From Streptomyces sp. WAC05374 (GTDB lineage Bacteria > Actinomycetota > Actinomycetes > Streptomycetales > Streptomycetaceae): a stretch of DNA of 64,000 nt. The position numbers and the translations under genes are program-made. The stretch lies in the NCBI RefSeq assembly GCF_004353505.1, contig NZ_SMNQ01000012.1, positions 124,001 to 188,000 on the forward strand, in the 5' to 3' direction. This document shows, one piece after another, positions 8,536-16,697 of this stretch. The first letter of the stretch is position 1, and every line of letters begins with the position of its first letter. The notes under the pieces were generated by a model that ran no database searches, was not told where the DNA came from, and saw only the letters and a program-made list of their open reading frames with translations.

Positions 8536-9702
8536 TTACGCCTCCCAGATCGCCGCACTCGTACGGTCATCGGCGTACCCCTTCACCCTGAGCTGGACGT
8601 CCGCCAGGAACTGGGCCAGACCGGGCGGTTCCCCCGTCGCCCACCGCTCGGCCAGCTCCTTGGCGAGGGCCGGCTCGCCGCGCAGCGGCTCGGCCATGCC
8701 CGGGCCGGCCAGCAGCAGGGTGTCGCCGGGCCGGGCGACGGAGGCGCGGAACCGGAACGGTTCGGCGGGCGGCGGGAGGGGGCCCTCGATGTACGGGGCC
8801 GGGGGCGTCGTGATGCCGAGGTCCATGGTCAGCCGGTCGCCCTCCGCGGTCTCGGCCGGCGGCGAGCCGTAGCCGATCACGGGCTCGCCGGTGAGGGCGG
8901 ACGGGTCCGGGACGGCCGGCTCGATGTCCTGCCAGACCCCGTCGCGCAGGCGGAAGAGCCCTCCGTCACCGATGCCGAAGAAGACCCGGGTGCGGCAGCC
9001 GGGGTCGGCGCACAGCAGCAGGCAGCGCAGCCCCGCGGTGTACTCCCCGGGCGCCACGCCCAGATCGGCGGCGCGGGCGCGGAGCCTGCCGTAGGAGCGG
9101 TCGGTCAGCCGGTGCAGGCCGGACTTGAGGTCACCGCGGCGCCCGGCCCGGATGTCCCCGGCGAGCCGTGCGTGGCTGCGGCCGACGGCCTCGCCGATCC
9201 AGCGGCACGCGTCGGCGGCGGCCAGGTGCGCGCCCTCGGTGCCGCGCGCCCCGGTGGCGATGGCGACGAGCACGAGCGCGCCCTCGCCGGAGCCGAACCG
9301 GGCGGTGAGCAGCGCGTCGCGGCGCGGTTCGCCCCGGTAGCGCGCGGAGTCGCCCCGCACGGACGCGGCCCGCAGCGTGTACGTGCCGTACCGGGCGCCG
9401 TCGAGCACGGTGTCGGCGACCAGCTCGTCCAGTTGGTGCGCCCGTGCCTCGGGCAGGGCGGCCGGCTCGGGCTCGTAGGTGGGCGGCCCGTCCCCGACGT
9501 GCTCGGGGCGCGGGCGCGGCAGGCGGAAGGTGCGCGGCGCGGCGCGGGAGCCGGCCGGATCGTCGGGCTGCCAGGGCGCGCGGGGGCGGTGGGCCGGCCC
9601 GCCGGCGACCGTGCCGGACGCCGTGTCCGGTGCGGAGTGGTCGTACAGCTTGTCCCACCACGCGTCCTCGCCGTGGGTGGGCGTCTCCCCCTGTGGGCTC
9701 AT
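8536..9702 (-). CDS. PP2C-like protein phosphatase domain protein
   Basis: A 388-residue protein. The first 130 residues are proline- and charge-rich and probably disordered. The rest resembles the Streptomyces group annotated as protein phosphatase 2C domain proteins, with segments such as ALVLVAIATGARGTEGAHLA and FFGIGDGGLFRLRDGVW that correspond to PP2C core strands. The canonical metal-binding DGxGG and DG..D motifs are not clearly present, so catalytic activity is doubtful. ATG 9702 is chosen because MSPQGE is a typical family start; ATG 9711 is three codons upstream and neither has a good ribosome site. It lies 27 bp upstream of poxB on the same strand and may be co-transcribed with it. 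Confidence 0.75.
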   Translation of the reverse strand: MSPQGETPTHGEDAWWDKLYDHSAPDTASGTVAGGPAHRPRAPWQPDDPAGSRAAPRTFRLPRPRPEHVGDGPPTYEPEPAALPEARAHQLDELVADTVLDGARYGTYTLRAASVRGDSARYRGEPRRDALLTARFGSGEGALVLVAIATGARGTEGAHLAAADACRWIGEAVGRSHARLAGDIRAGRRGDLKSGLHRLTDRSYGRLRARAADLGVAPGEYTAGLRCLLLCADPGCRTRVFFGIGDGGLFRLRDGVWQDIEPAVPDPSALTGEPVIGYGSPPAETAEGDRLTMDLGITTPPAPYIEGPLPPPAEPFRFRASVARPGDTLLLAGPGMAEPLRGEPALAKELAERWATGEPPGLAQFLADVQLRVKGYADDRTSAAIWEA

Positions 9703-9898
9703 GCCCTTCATTGTCGACCGTGCGGGGTGCGTGAAAACGGCCGTCGGGAAAAGTGGTCCGCCGGGCGACCCCACCCCCCACGGGAAGGACGTCCGGCGGA
9801 ACCGGTCGGAGAGTAGCCGCTTGTGCCGCATGGTGGGCCGCCTGTCCACCCAGTGGTCAGGGATGATGGGCGCGGGGTCGACGAGGGGGTGCGCAGGG

Positions 9899-10849
9899 GT
9901 GCTGGCGGCGATAGGGCTGGACGAACGGCAGGAGGCGGCGTACCGGGTGCTGGTGGCGCTGGGCGCGGCGGAGGTCGCGGACCTCGCCCACCGGCTGGCG
10001 CTGCCGGAGGCGGAGGCCGAACGGGCGTTGCGGCGGCTGGAGTCGCACGGGCTGGCCGCCCGTTCCTCGTCCCGCCCGGGGCGGTGGGTGGCGGCGGAGC
10101 CGTCGGTGGCGCTGGGTGCGCTGCTGACGCGGCAGCGCGGTGAGCTGGAGCGGGCGGAGCTGGTGGCGGCGGCGCTCGCGGCCACGTACCGGGCTGAGGC
10201 GGCGGAGCCGGCCGTGCACGACCTGGTGGAGGTGGTGCTCGGGGCGAGTGCGGTGGCGCACCGGTCGCGCCAGCTCCGGCTGGGCGCGGCCGCGGAGGTC
10301 TGCGCGCTGGTCAGGGGCGTGCCGGTCGGGGAGCCGGTGGCCGGGGTGGCGTACCGGACGGTGGTGGAGCGGGAGGCGCTGTCGCTGCCGGGCGGTACCG
10401 GTGCGCTGTCGGCGGCGCTCGGTGAGGGGCGGCCGGCGCGGGTGGCCGACCGGGTGCCGGCGGGGCTGGTCGTCGTGGACGGGGCGCTCGCGATGGTGGA
10501 GCTGACGGGCCGGGACGCGGAACCGGCGGCGCTGGTGGTGCACCCGAGTCTGCTGCTGGAGTCGCTGGTGGCGCTGTTCGAGGCGGTGTGGCGGGAGGCG
10601 CTGCCGCTGCGGCTGGGCGCGGACGGCACGCTCGGGGTGGAGGCGGCGCCCGGGCCGGACGCGACGGACCTGGAGATCCTGTCGCTGCTGCTGGCGGGGC
10701 TCACGGACGCGAGCATCGCCAAGCAGCTCGACCTGGGCCTCCGAACGGTCCAGCGCCGGGTGCGGGGCCTGATGGAACTGGCGGGTGTGACGACCCGGCT
10801 CCAACTGGGCTGGCACGCCCATGAACGCGGCTGGGTGACCCGCTCCTGA
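9899..10849 (+). CDS. TrmB-like/LuxR-type two-domain transcriptional regulator
   Basis: A 316-residue regulator starting at GTG 9899, with GAGGGGG nine bases upstream; earlier in-frame ATGs at 9863 and 9866 lack a clear site. The N-terminal winged helix of TrmB type runs from about residue 5 to 65 (LDERQEAAYRVLVALGAAEVADLAHRL). A central PLD-like effector region of about 170 residues follows. A C-terminal LuxR-type helix-turn-helix ends the protein (DLEILSLLLAGLTDASIAKQ, then TVQRRVRGLMELAG). This architecture is common in Streptomyces and its ligands are mostly unknown. No adjacent operon suggests a target. The gene diverges from the PP2C-like gene across about 200 bp. Confidence 0.85.
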   Translation: MLAAIGLDERQEAAYRVLVALGAAEVADLAHRLALPEAEAERALRRLESHGLAARSSSRPGRWVAAEPSVALGALLTRQRGELERAELVAAALAATYRAEAAEPAVHDLVEVVLGASAVAHRSRQLRLGAAAEVCALVRGVPVGEPVAGVAYRTVVEREALSLPGGTGALSAALGEGRPARVADRVPAGLVVVDGALAMVELTGRDAEPAALVVHPSLLLESLVALFEAVWREALPLRLGADGTLGVEAAPGPDATDLEILSLLLAGLTDASIAKQLDLGLRTVQRRVRGLMELAGVTTRLQLGWHAHERGWVTRS

Positions 10850-10907
10850 CGGGCGTCCCCTCCGCGTCCGACCTGCGGGAGGCGGGGTGGTCCGGCAGGC
10901 TGGCCCC

Positions 10908-11393
10908 ATGGGTGCGTGGCAGCAGCTCCTGGTCGGTCTGGTGATGCTGCTCGGCCTGTTCGGCGTGCTCGTCCCGGGCGTGCCGGGGGTGTGGCTGGTG
11001 TGGTCGGCGGTGATGTGGTGGTCGCTGCACGTGCAGACCGGCATGGCCTGGTGGCTGCTGGTGGGCTCCACCGCGCTGCTGCTGCTGACGCAGGTGGTCG
11101 TCTGGCAGCTCCCGGCCCGCCGGGTGCGGGGCGTCGGGGTGACGCGGCGGATGGTGGCGTACGCCGGGGTCGGCGCGCTGCTGGGGTTCATCCTGGTGCC
11201 GGTGGTGGGCGCCGTGCCCGGGTACGTCGGCGGGATCTACCTGTGCGAGCGGCTCCGGCTGGGCGGGCACGGCCAGGCCATGACGTCGACCCGGACGGTC
11301 ATGCGGGCGATCGGGACGAGTGTGCTGGTGGAGCTGTTCTCGTGCCTGCTGATCGTCGGCGCGTGGATGGGCGCGGTGCTGGCCGCGAGCTGA
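10908..11393 (+). CDS. DUF456 small integral membrane protein
   Basis: A 161-residue hydrophobic protein with about four membrane segments and the glycine-rich DUF456 repeats (VLVPGVPGVWLVW and LVPVVGAVPGYVGG). The function is unknown. Two starts compete: ATG 10908 (MGAWQQ, the usual family N-terminus, GCAGG eight bases upstream) and GTG 10887 (GGGAGG four bases upstream). The last 95 bp overlap, on the opposite strand, the 3' end of the Ada/AlkA-type gene. Confidence 0.82.
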   Translation: MGAWQQLLVGLVMLLGLFGVLVPGVPGVWLVWSAVMWWSLHVQTGMAWWLLVGSTALLLLTQVVVWQLPARRVRGVGVTRRMVAYAGVGALLGFILVPVVGAVPGYVGGIYLCERLRLGGHGQAMTSTRTVMRAIGTSVLVELFSCLLIVGAWMGAVLAAS

Positions 11394-12687
11394 GCAGCCG
11401 TGCGGCGTAGGAGCGCCAGGGCCGCCACTCGGCACGGTCCGCGGCGGCGTCGGGCGCCACGTCGGGGTCCCCGAGCGCCCGCATCCGGATGTGTGCGGCG
11501 GCCCCGGCGCTCACCCCGGGCACGGCGCGCAGCGCCCGCTCGGCCTCGTCCCGGTCGGCGCCCGGGTCCAGCCGCAGCCGGCCGGCCGCAAGCGCGGCGG
11601 CGAGCGGCCCGGCCACCGGGTGGCCGGTGAGCGCGGCCGGCTCGGGGAACAGGTGCGTGAGCCCGCCGCACGGCACGTCCAGCTCCGTGCCGTACGCCGT
11701 GACCAGGCGCCCGGCCTCGGCACGGTCCACCAGGGCCCGTACGGCGAACTCCTCCGGTTCGGCGGCGCCGGGCGAGCGCGGTGCGAGCCCGGGGTCGACG
11801 CCGAGGCGCTCGGCCACCGCGTACGGGTCGGCGTCCAGGTCGAACAGGCGCCGCAGCCGCTGCACGGCGGTGGTGAGGTCCCGCAGGTCGGCCAGGTGGA
11901 TGCGGGCGTCCAGCCACGGGCCGCCCGACCGTTCGCCGACGGCGACGATCCCGTGGCCGTGCGGCAGCCGCAGCGTACGCCGGTAGGTCCGGTCGCCCGC
12001 GGGTCCCACGACGTCCTCCACCCCCGCGACGGCCTCGCCCTCCAGCAGGTCGAACACCTCGCGCGCCGCATACGTCCCGCGGTGGGCGAGCCGCAGGGGG
12101 ACGCCCCCGGTGCCCGGGCCCGTGGCGCGCGCCCGTGCCTCGGTCCGCAGCGCGCTCGGCGTGCGGGCGTAGATCTGCCGCACGGTGTCGTTGAACTGGC
12201 GCACGCTGCTGAAACCGGCGGCGAACGCGACGTCCGTCACGGGCAGCCGGGTCGTCTGGAGCAGCACCCGGGCGGTGTGGGCGCGCTGCGCACGGGCCAG
12301 CGCGACGGGACCGGCGCCCAGCTCGGCGGTGAGCTGCCGCTGGACCTGCCGGGCGCTGTACCCGAGCCGGTGGGCGAGCCCCGGCACCCCCTCCCGGTCC
12401 ACCACCCCGTCGCCGATCATCCGCATGGCCCGGCCGACGACGTCGGCGCGTACGTTCCAGGCAGCCGACCCGGGCACGGCGTCCGGCCGGCAGCGCCGGC
12501 AGGCCCGGAAACCGTGCCGCTGCGCGGCCGCCGCGGTCGGGAAGAACCGCACATTGCACCGCTTGGGGGTGACGGCCGGGCAACTGGGCCGGCAGTAGAT
12601 GCCGGTGGTCTCGACGGCGAAGAAGAACTCGCCGTCGAACCGTGCGTCGCGGCTGCTGACCGCCTCGTACCGGGTGTCGTCCTCCAT
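11299..12687 (-). CDS. Ada/AraC-AlkA-type protein with degenerate glycosylase domain
   Basis: A 462-residue protein built like actinobacterial Ada-AlkA fusions. An Ada zinc domain (about 12-75; GIYCRPSC and ACRRC supply the four cysteines) accepts methyl groups from phosphotriesters. An AraC helix-turn-helix follows (about 85-185; RLGYSARQVQRQL, VAFAAGFSSVRQFNDTVR). Then come an AlkA N-terminal domain and a helix-hairpin-helix glycosylase core. The core looks damaged. The hairpin reads VPGVSAGAAAHIRMRALGD (389-407), where the family has PGIGxWTA, so the tryptophan is lost. The segment after GDPDV (406-410) that normally carries the catalytic aspartate (FLPxD) is absent, and the text passes straight to APDAAADRAEWRPWRSY. 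The tail beyond this overlaps the DUF456 gene and has no family likeness. It may still act as a methylation-responsive regulator. Confidence 0.82.
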   Translation of the reverse strand: MEDDTRYEAVSSRDARFDGEFFFAVETTGIYCRPSCPAVTPKRCNVRFFPTAAAAQRHGFRACRRCRPDAVPGSAAWNVRADVVGRAMRMIGDGVVDREGVPGLAHRLGYSARQVQRQLTAELGAGPVALARAQRAHTARVLLQTTRLPVTDVAFAAGFSSVRQFNDTVRQIYARTPSALRTEARARATGPGTGGVPLRLAHRGTYAAREVFDLLEGEAVAGVEDVVGPAGDRTYRRTLRLPHGHGIVAVGERSGGPWLDARIHLADLRDLTTAVQRLRRLFDLDADPYAVAERLGVDPGLAPRSPGAAEPEEFAVRALVDRAEAGRLVTAYGTELDVPCGGLTHLFPEPAALTGHPVAGPLAAALAAGRLRLDPGADRDEAERALRAVPGVSAGAAAHIRMRALGDPDVAPDAAADRAEWRPWRSYAARLLSSRPAPRPSTRRRSAGTRTAPPAHSSRSPA

Positions 12688-12759
12688 GACACCCAGTCTC
12701 CGTGCCGCCACCCCCGCCCGCTGGCGGTTTTCGGACACCGCGCCCCGGGGCGCCTCCGG

Positions 12760-13863
12760 TCAGCGCGCGCGGCCGCCGCGCTTCGCCTGGAGGGCGGCGC
12801 GGCCCGCGGCGCTCTTGCGCTTCCAGTCCTTGAGGATCTCGGTGCGCAGGCGGGCGTCGGTCTTGGCGACGATCCGCTGGTTCTCGCGCAGCAGCTTGCG
12901 GTAGCTGTCGAGGCGGCGCTCGGGCAGGGAGCCGTCCTCCATGGCGGCGAGCACGGCGCAGCCGGGTTCCGCCTCGTGGGCGCAGTCGTGGAAGCGGCAC
13001 TCGCGGCCGAGTTCCTCGATCTCCGAGAAGACCTGGCCGACACCGGTTCCGGCGTCCCAGAGGCCGACGCCCCGCAGCCCCGGTGTGTCGATGAGGACAC
13101 CCCCGCCGGGCAGGGCGAGGAGGTTGCGGGTGGTCGTGGTGTGGCGTCCCTTGCCGTCGACGTCACGCGTGGCCTGCACGGCCATGACGTCCTCGCCGAG
13201 CAGGGCGTTGGCGAGGGTCGACTTGCCGGCGCCGGACGTGCCGAGCAGCACGCTGGTGCCGCCGGCGATGACGGCGGCGAGCACGTCGACGCCCTCTCCG
13301 GTGGCGGAGCTCACCGGCAGCACCTGCACACCGGGCGCGGTCGTCTCGACGTCCTCGACGAGGTACGACAGGCCGACCGGGTCGGGGACCAGGTCCGCCT
13401 TGGTGAGGACGACGAGCGGCTGGGCGCCCGACTCCCACGCCAGGGCGAGGAACCGTTCGATCCGGCCGAGGTCCAGCTCGACGGAGAGCGGCACGGCGAT
13501 GATCGCGTGGTCGACGTTGGCGGCGAGGATCTGCCCCTCGGACCGCTGGGAGGACGTGGAGCGTACGAAGGCGGTGCGGCGCGGCAGACAGGCGCGCACG
13601 TAGCGGGGGTTGCCGTCGGTGTCGACGGCGGCCCAGTCGCCGGTGCAGATGACCCGGAGGGGATCGTGCGGGGTGACGAACGCGGTGTCCGCGCGGACGA
13701 CGCCGTCCGCGGTGGCGATGTCGCACTGGCCGCGGTCCACCCGTACGACCCGGCCGGGCACGAGCCCCTGGCCGGCGTACGGGGCGAAGGCGGACTCCCA
13801 GTGGCTGTCCCAGCCGTAGGGGGTGAGGGCGTGCGAGGAGGACGGAACGGAAGCGAGAGACAA
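12760..13863 (-). CDS. rsgA: Ribosome small-subunit-dependent GTPase A (RsgA)
   Basis: A 367-residue circularly permuted GTPase that helps mature the 30S subunit. Motifs occur in the permuted order: G4 TKAD, G5 SSATGEG, G1 GTSGAGKST, then G3 DTPG. An N-terminal OB fold precedes them, and the C-terminal zinc motif CRFHDCAHEAEPGC follows. The start is TTG 13863 (LSLASVPSSSHALTPYGWD, matching the family), with GAAGGG seven bases upstream. That ribosome site lies inside a perfect palindrome (13870-13883). A short ORF with a very strong ribosome site ends 52 bp upstream, which suggests translational control. The basic C-terminal tail is typical of the family. Confidence 0.93.
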   Translation of the reverse strand: MSLASVPSSSHALTPYGWDSHWESAFAPYAGQGLVPGRVVRVDRGQCDIATADGVVRADTAFVTPHDPLRVICTGDWAAVDTDGNPRYVRACLPRRTAFVRSTSSQRSEGQILAANVDHAIIAVPLSVELDLGRIERFLALAWESGAQPLVVLTKADLVPDPVGLSYLVEDVETTAPGVQVLPVSSATGEGVDVLAAVIAGGTSVLLGTSGAGKSTLANALLGEDVMAVQATRDVDGKGRHTTTTRNLLALPGGGVLIDTPGLRGVGLWDAGTGVGQVFSEIEELGRECRFHDCAHEAEPGCAVLAAMEDGSLPERRLDSYRKLLRENQRIVAKTDARLRTEILKDWKRKSAAGRAALQAKRGGRAR

Positions 13864-13889
13864 GGGGTGACCCTTCGAAGGGTGGCCCC
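13864..13889 (-). promoter_or_regulatory. Hairpin that sequesters the rsgA ribosome-binding site
   Basis: The perfect 14-bp palindrome ACCCTTCGAAGGGT (13870-13883) is flanked by GGGG and CCCC arms (13864-13867, 13886-13889) that can extend the stem. On the minus strand the rsgA Shine-Dalgarno GAAGGG is part of the stem, so folding would hide it. Structure is read from symmetry only. Confidence 0.5.
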
Positions 13890-13915
13890 GGGCCGCGCCC
13901 GCTGCGGGCGATGTG

Positions 13916-13987
13916 TCAGCCGGTGACCACGGAGGTGAAGTGAGGGAACGTCCGGATGCGGGCAGCGCCCGTCGCAACGACAGCCAT
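13916..13987 (-). CDS. 23-residue upstream ORF (candidate leader peptide of rsgA)
   Basis: ATG 13987 follows AGGAGGTG with a spacing of six, a near-perfect anti-16S match and better than the site of rsgA itself. It encodes 23 residues beginning MAVVATGAARIRTF and ending SVVTG before TGA at 13916-13918. It ends 52 bp before the rsgA TTG start, whose ribosome site is inside a hairpin. That arrangement suggests that translation of this ORF opens or times rsgA translation. I do not recognise the peptide. It has no membrane or secretion character and no run of one amino acid that would point to classical attenuation. Confidence 0.55.
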   Translation of the reverse strand: MAVVATGAARIRTFPHFTSVVTG

Positions 13988-14023
13988 CGTTCACACCTCC
14001 TGGTCGAGCACGCCTGGATTCCT

Positions 14024-14045
14024 CGTTCCGCGGTGGTGCGGAACG
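14024..14045. promoter_or_regulatory. Inverted repeat upstream of the rsgA leader ORF
   Basis: CGTTCCGC and GCGGAACG are perfect 8-bp arms separated by six bases, 37-58 bp upstream of the leader ORF start. It may be an operator or a 5' UTR hairpin; the promoter of rsgA was not located with confidence. Confidence 0.4.
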
Positions 14046-14096
14046 ACGCTCACCTTAGTCAGTGGACCGCACGGCGCGCCAAGGTTTTTTCGGTCG

Positions 14097-14666
14097 TCAT
14101 GACGCCGCGGTCAGTGTGGCGGCGCCGAAGGAGACGTCGAAGCGGTCGCACCAGATGGTCACGCTGGTGTACGTGTTCGGGTCGAACGCGTCGGGGAGTT
14201 CGTAGTTCTGGTCGCCCTTGTTGCCCTTCAGGTCGCCGAGGCTCACATAGGCGCCGTCGTCGAAGACGTGCCAGCCGGCCTTGCCCTCGCGGACGGGGGC
14301 GTCGGTGACCCAGACCTTGAGGTCGGGGCCGTTGCTGGTGTCGAGGTTCTCGAGCCGCAGGATGCGGGACCCGTCGGCCAGCTTCACCACGCGTACGGTT
14401 CCGGTGGTGGCGTGCTCGTGGCTGATCAGGGTGCCGGTGGCGAGCGTCTCGGGCCCGGCCTGCCGGGAGGGCTTGGCCGGCGGCGGCGCCGAGGGGTCGG
14501 CGGGTGGGGTGGAGGGGGTGGCCGGCGGTACCGCCTCGTTCACCGTCTGGTCCGCCCACAGCTTCCACGGCTGGAACCAGTAGAGCCCGAAGCCCACCGC
14601 CGCCAGGACGAGCACCAGGGCTCCGATCGCCACCGGACTGGTCATCAGACGTCGTACGCGTGTCAC
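14097..14666 (-). CDS. DM13-domain membrane-anchored protein
   Basis: A 189-residue protein with one N-terminal membrane segment (about 13-31) and a proline/alanine-rich spacer (about 45-70). The DM13 domain fills the rest. Recognisable DM13 features are GTLISHEHATTGTVRVV, LRLENLDTSNGPDLKVWV and the terminal TSVTIWCDRFDVSFG with its conserved cysteine. DM13 domains are related to DOMON and are proposed to bind heme or carry electrons outside the membrane; that role is inferred from the family. It lies 112 bp downstream of the sensor kinase on the same strand and could be part of that system's output. Confidence 0.85.
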   Translation of the reverse strand: MTRVRRLMTSPVAIGALVLVLAAVGFGLYWFQPWKLWADQTVNEAVPPATPSTPPADPSAPPPAKPSRQAGPETLATGTLISHEHATTGTVRVVKLADGSRILRLENLDTSNGPDLKVWVTDAPVREGKAGWHVFDDGAYVSLGDLKGNKGDQNYELPDAFDPNTYTSVTIWCDRFDVSFGAATLTAAS

Positions 14667-14778
14667 AGCCGCCTCCTCGGGTCGCGCGGGTTCCGCCTCC
14701 CATTCAACGCGCGAAAGGCCCTGCCGGGGCCGGTGATCCGATGACGAAAGTCTTACGCCCCCGGTGCCGTCGGGAGCG

Positions 14779-15888
14779 TCACTCCGCCGCCGGGAGCGTC
14801 ACCTCGAAACGGCAGCCGCCCCGGACGTTGCGCACGCCCGCGTGGCCCTCGTGCGCCTCGACGATGCCGCGCACGATGGCGAGGCCCAGCCCGGCGCCGG
14901 CGGGCGGGGTGCGGGCGGCCGTGCCGCGCCAGCCGGTGTCGAAGACCCGGGGCAGGTCGTCGTCCGGGATGCCGCCGCAGCCGTCGGTGACGGAGAGGAC
15001 CACCTCGCCGGCGCGGCGCTCGGCGGCGACGGCGACCGTGCCGTCGGGGGGCGTCCGCCGGATGGCGTTGACCAGCAGGTTGGCCAGCACCCGGGTCATC
15101 TCCCGGCCGTCCACCTCGACCGGCACGGCGTCGACCCGCTCGCCGACCAGCCGGACGCCCAGCTCCCTGGCGAGCGGGTCGGCACCCGCGAGGGCCTCGC
15201 CGACCAGGTCGTACACGGACATCCGGGCCGGCGTGAGCGCCAGGCTGCCGGCGTGGATGCGGGACAGGTCGAAGAGGTCGCCCACCATGGCGTTGAGCCG
15301 GTCCACCTCGGTGCGGATCTGCCGGAAGTAGCGCTGAGGGTCCGGCGCCACGCCGTCCTCCAGGGCCTCCGACATGGCCCGCACGCCGGCGAGCGGGGTG
15401 CGCAGGTCGTGCGACATCCAGGCGACGAGGTCGCGCCGGGAGGCTTCCAGCGCCTGCTCGCGCTCGCGCGACGCGGACAGTTTCGCGCTGGTGGCGGCCA
15501 GTTCGCGGCTGAGCTCCGCCAGTTCGGCGGTGGAGGCGCCGTCCGGGGCGGCGAAGCGGCCGCCCTCGCCGAACGAGCGGGCGGCCAGCGTCAGTTCCCG
15601 GCTGCGGGCGACGACCCAGCGGCCCAGTATCAGCGCGGTCACGAGCGAGACGACCGCGGCCATGGCGACGACCGTGGTGACGACGGAGAAGTCGTGCGGG
15701 TCGAGGAACATCGCCTTGCAGACGGTCAGGGTGCCCGCCAGCATGGCGCTCACCGTGACGGCCGCGACGACCGTCAGCGAGACCACGACCGACCGGTGGC
15801 GCAGGACGCGCAGGGCCAGGGCGCCGAGGAGCCCCGCGGCGGCCGCCCCCGCCATGGCGTGCCCCGCGATGAGCAGCAGGTCACGCAT
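14779..15888 (-). CDS. Two-component sensor histidine kinase
   Basis: A 369-residue membrane kinase. Three or four hydrophobic segments occupy residues 1-92, with little extracytoplasmic sequence, followed by a HAMP-like linker and coiled coil (about 93-150). The phosphorylated histidine is H160 in MSHDLRTPLAG. The catalytic ATPase domain shows the N box NLLVNAIRRT, G1 DGCGGIPDDDL and G2 GAGLGLAIV. Its start overlaps the end of the response regulator gene by eight bases, so the two are translationally coupled. With so small an external domain, the signal is probably sensed in the membrane or by a partner protein. The stimulus cannot be deduced. Confidence 0.92.
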   Translation of the reverse strand: MRDLLLIAGHAMAGAAAAGLLGALALRVLRHRSVVVSLTVVAAVTVSAMLAGTLTVCKAMFLDPHDFSVVTTVVAMAAVVSLVTALILGRWVVARSRELTLAARSFGEGGRFAAPDGASTAELAELSRELAATSAKLSASREREQALEASRRDLVAWMSHDLRTPLAGVRAMSEALEDGVAPDPQRYFRQIRTEVDRLNAMVGDLFDLSRIHAGSLALTPARMSVYDLVGEALAGADPLARELGVRLVGERVDAVPVEVDGREMTRVLANLLVNAIRRTPPDGTVAVAAERRAGEVVLSVTDGCGGIPDDDLPRVFDTGWRGTAARTPPAGAGLGLAIVRGIVEAHEGHAGVRNVRGGCRFEVTLPAAE

Positions 15889-16582
15889 CCGGATCTCCCT
15901 CCTCGGCGTCCCCCGGCTCGAAGCGGTACCCCACGCCCCACACCGTGCGGATCAGCCGGGGGTTCGCCGGGTCGTCCTCGACCTTCCCGCGCAGCCGGCG
16001 CACATGGACGGTGACGGTCGACAGGTCGCCGAACTCCCAGCCCCACACCTCGCGCATCAGCGATTCCCTGCCGTGCGCCCGGCCGGGGTGGCGCATCAGG
16101 TGGCTGAGCAGGTCGAACTCGCGCACGGTCAGCGACAGCTCGCGGCCGTCCCTGGTGGCCCTGCGGGCGGCCGGGTCGAGCGTGATGCCCGCCGCCCGCG
16201 CGGGTGCGGGCGCCGGGGGCGCGGCGCCGCGGCGCAGCACGGACTCGACGCGCAGCACCAGTTCGCGCGGGCTGAACGGCTTGGTCACGTAGTCGTCGGC
16301 GCCGATCTCCAGGCCCAGGACGCGGTCCTCCTCGTCGCCGCGCGCGGTGAGCATGATGACCGGCACCGGGCCCCGCTCGCGCAGGGTGCGGCACACCTCC
16401 AGGCCGTCCATGCCGGGCAGCATCAGGTCGAGGACGACCAGGTCGGGCCACCGGTCCGCGGCGAGTCGCAGCGCCTCGGGCCCGTCGGCCGCCCGTGCCA
16501 CGGCGAATCCGGCCCGCTCCAGGTAGCCCGTGACGACTTCCGAGACGGTGGGGTCGTCGTCCACGACGAGGATGTTCCGCAT
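15881..16582 (-). CDS. OmpR/PhoB-type response regulator
   Basis: A 233-residue regulator. The receiver domain has the acidic pocket VVDDD (8-10), phospho-acceptor D52 in VLDLMLPGMDG and lysine K101 in TKPFSPREL. A winged-helix output domain follows after a short alanine/proline linker (LTVREFDLLSHLMRHPGRAH, then VTVHVRRLRGKVEDDP). ATG 16582 (MRNILVVDDD) is the family start; the frame stays open upstream but that part is not domain sequence. It is the first gene of a two-gene operon with the sensor kinase. Its direct targets are unknown; the DM13 gene downstream is a candidate. Confidence 0.93.
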   Translation of the reverse strand: MRNILVVDDDPTVSEVVTGYLERAGFAVARAADGPEALRLAADRWPDLVVLDLMLPGMDGLEVCRTLRERGPVPVIMLTARGDEEDRVLGLEIGADDYVTKPFSPRELVLRVESVLRRGAAPPAPAPARAAGITLDPAARRATRDGRELSLTVREFDLLSHLMRHPGRAHGRESLMREVWGWEFGDLSTVTVHVRRLRGKVEDDPANPRLIRTVWGVGYRFEPGDAEEGDPDA

Positions 16583-16697
16583 GCCGCCAGTGTCACGCAC
16601 GGCACCGACAACGACCCATGACGATCCGGTGACGTCCGCTCCGGTGACGTCCGATTCGTTCAAGACCGGGCCGTCCGCCGCTGCCTACCGTCGCGCC

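Noticed and set aside
6946..9816. A 956-codon plus-strand frame over poxB and the PP2C-like gene
   Set aside because: It is the mirror of genuine minus-strand genes; poxB shows thiamine and FAD motifs on the other strand.
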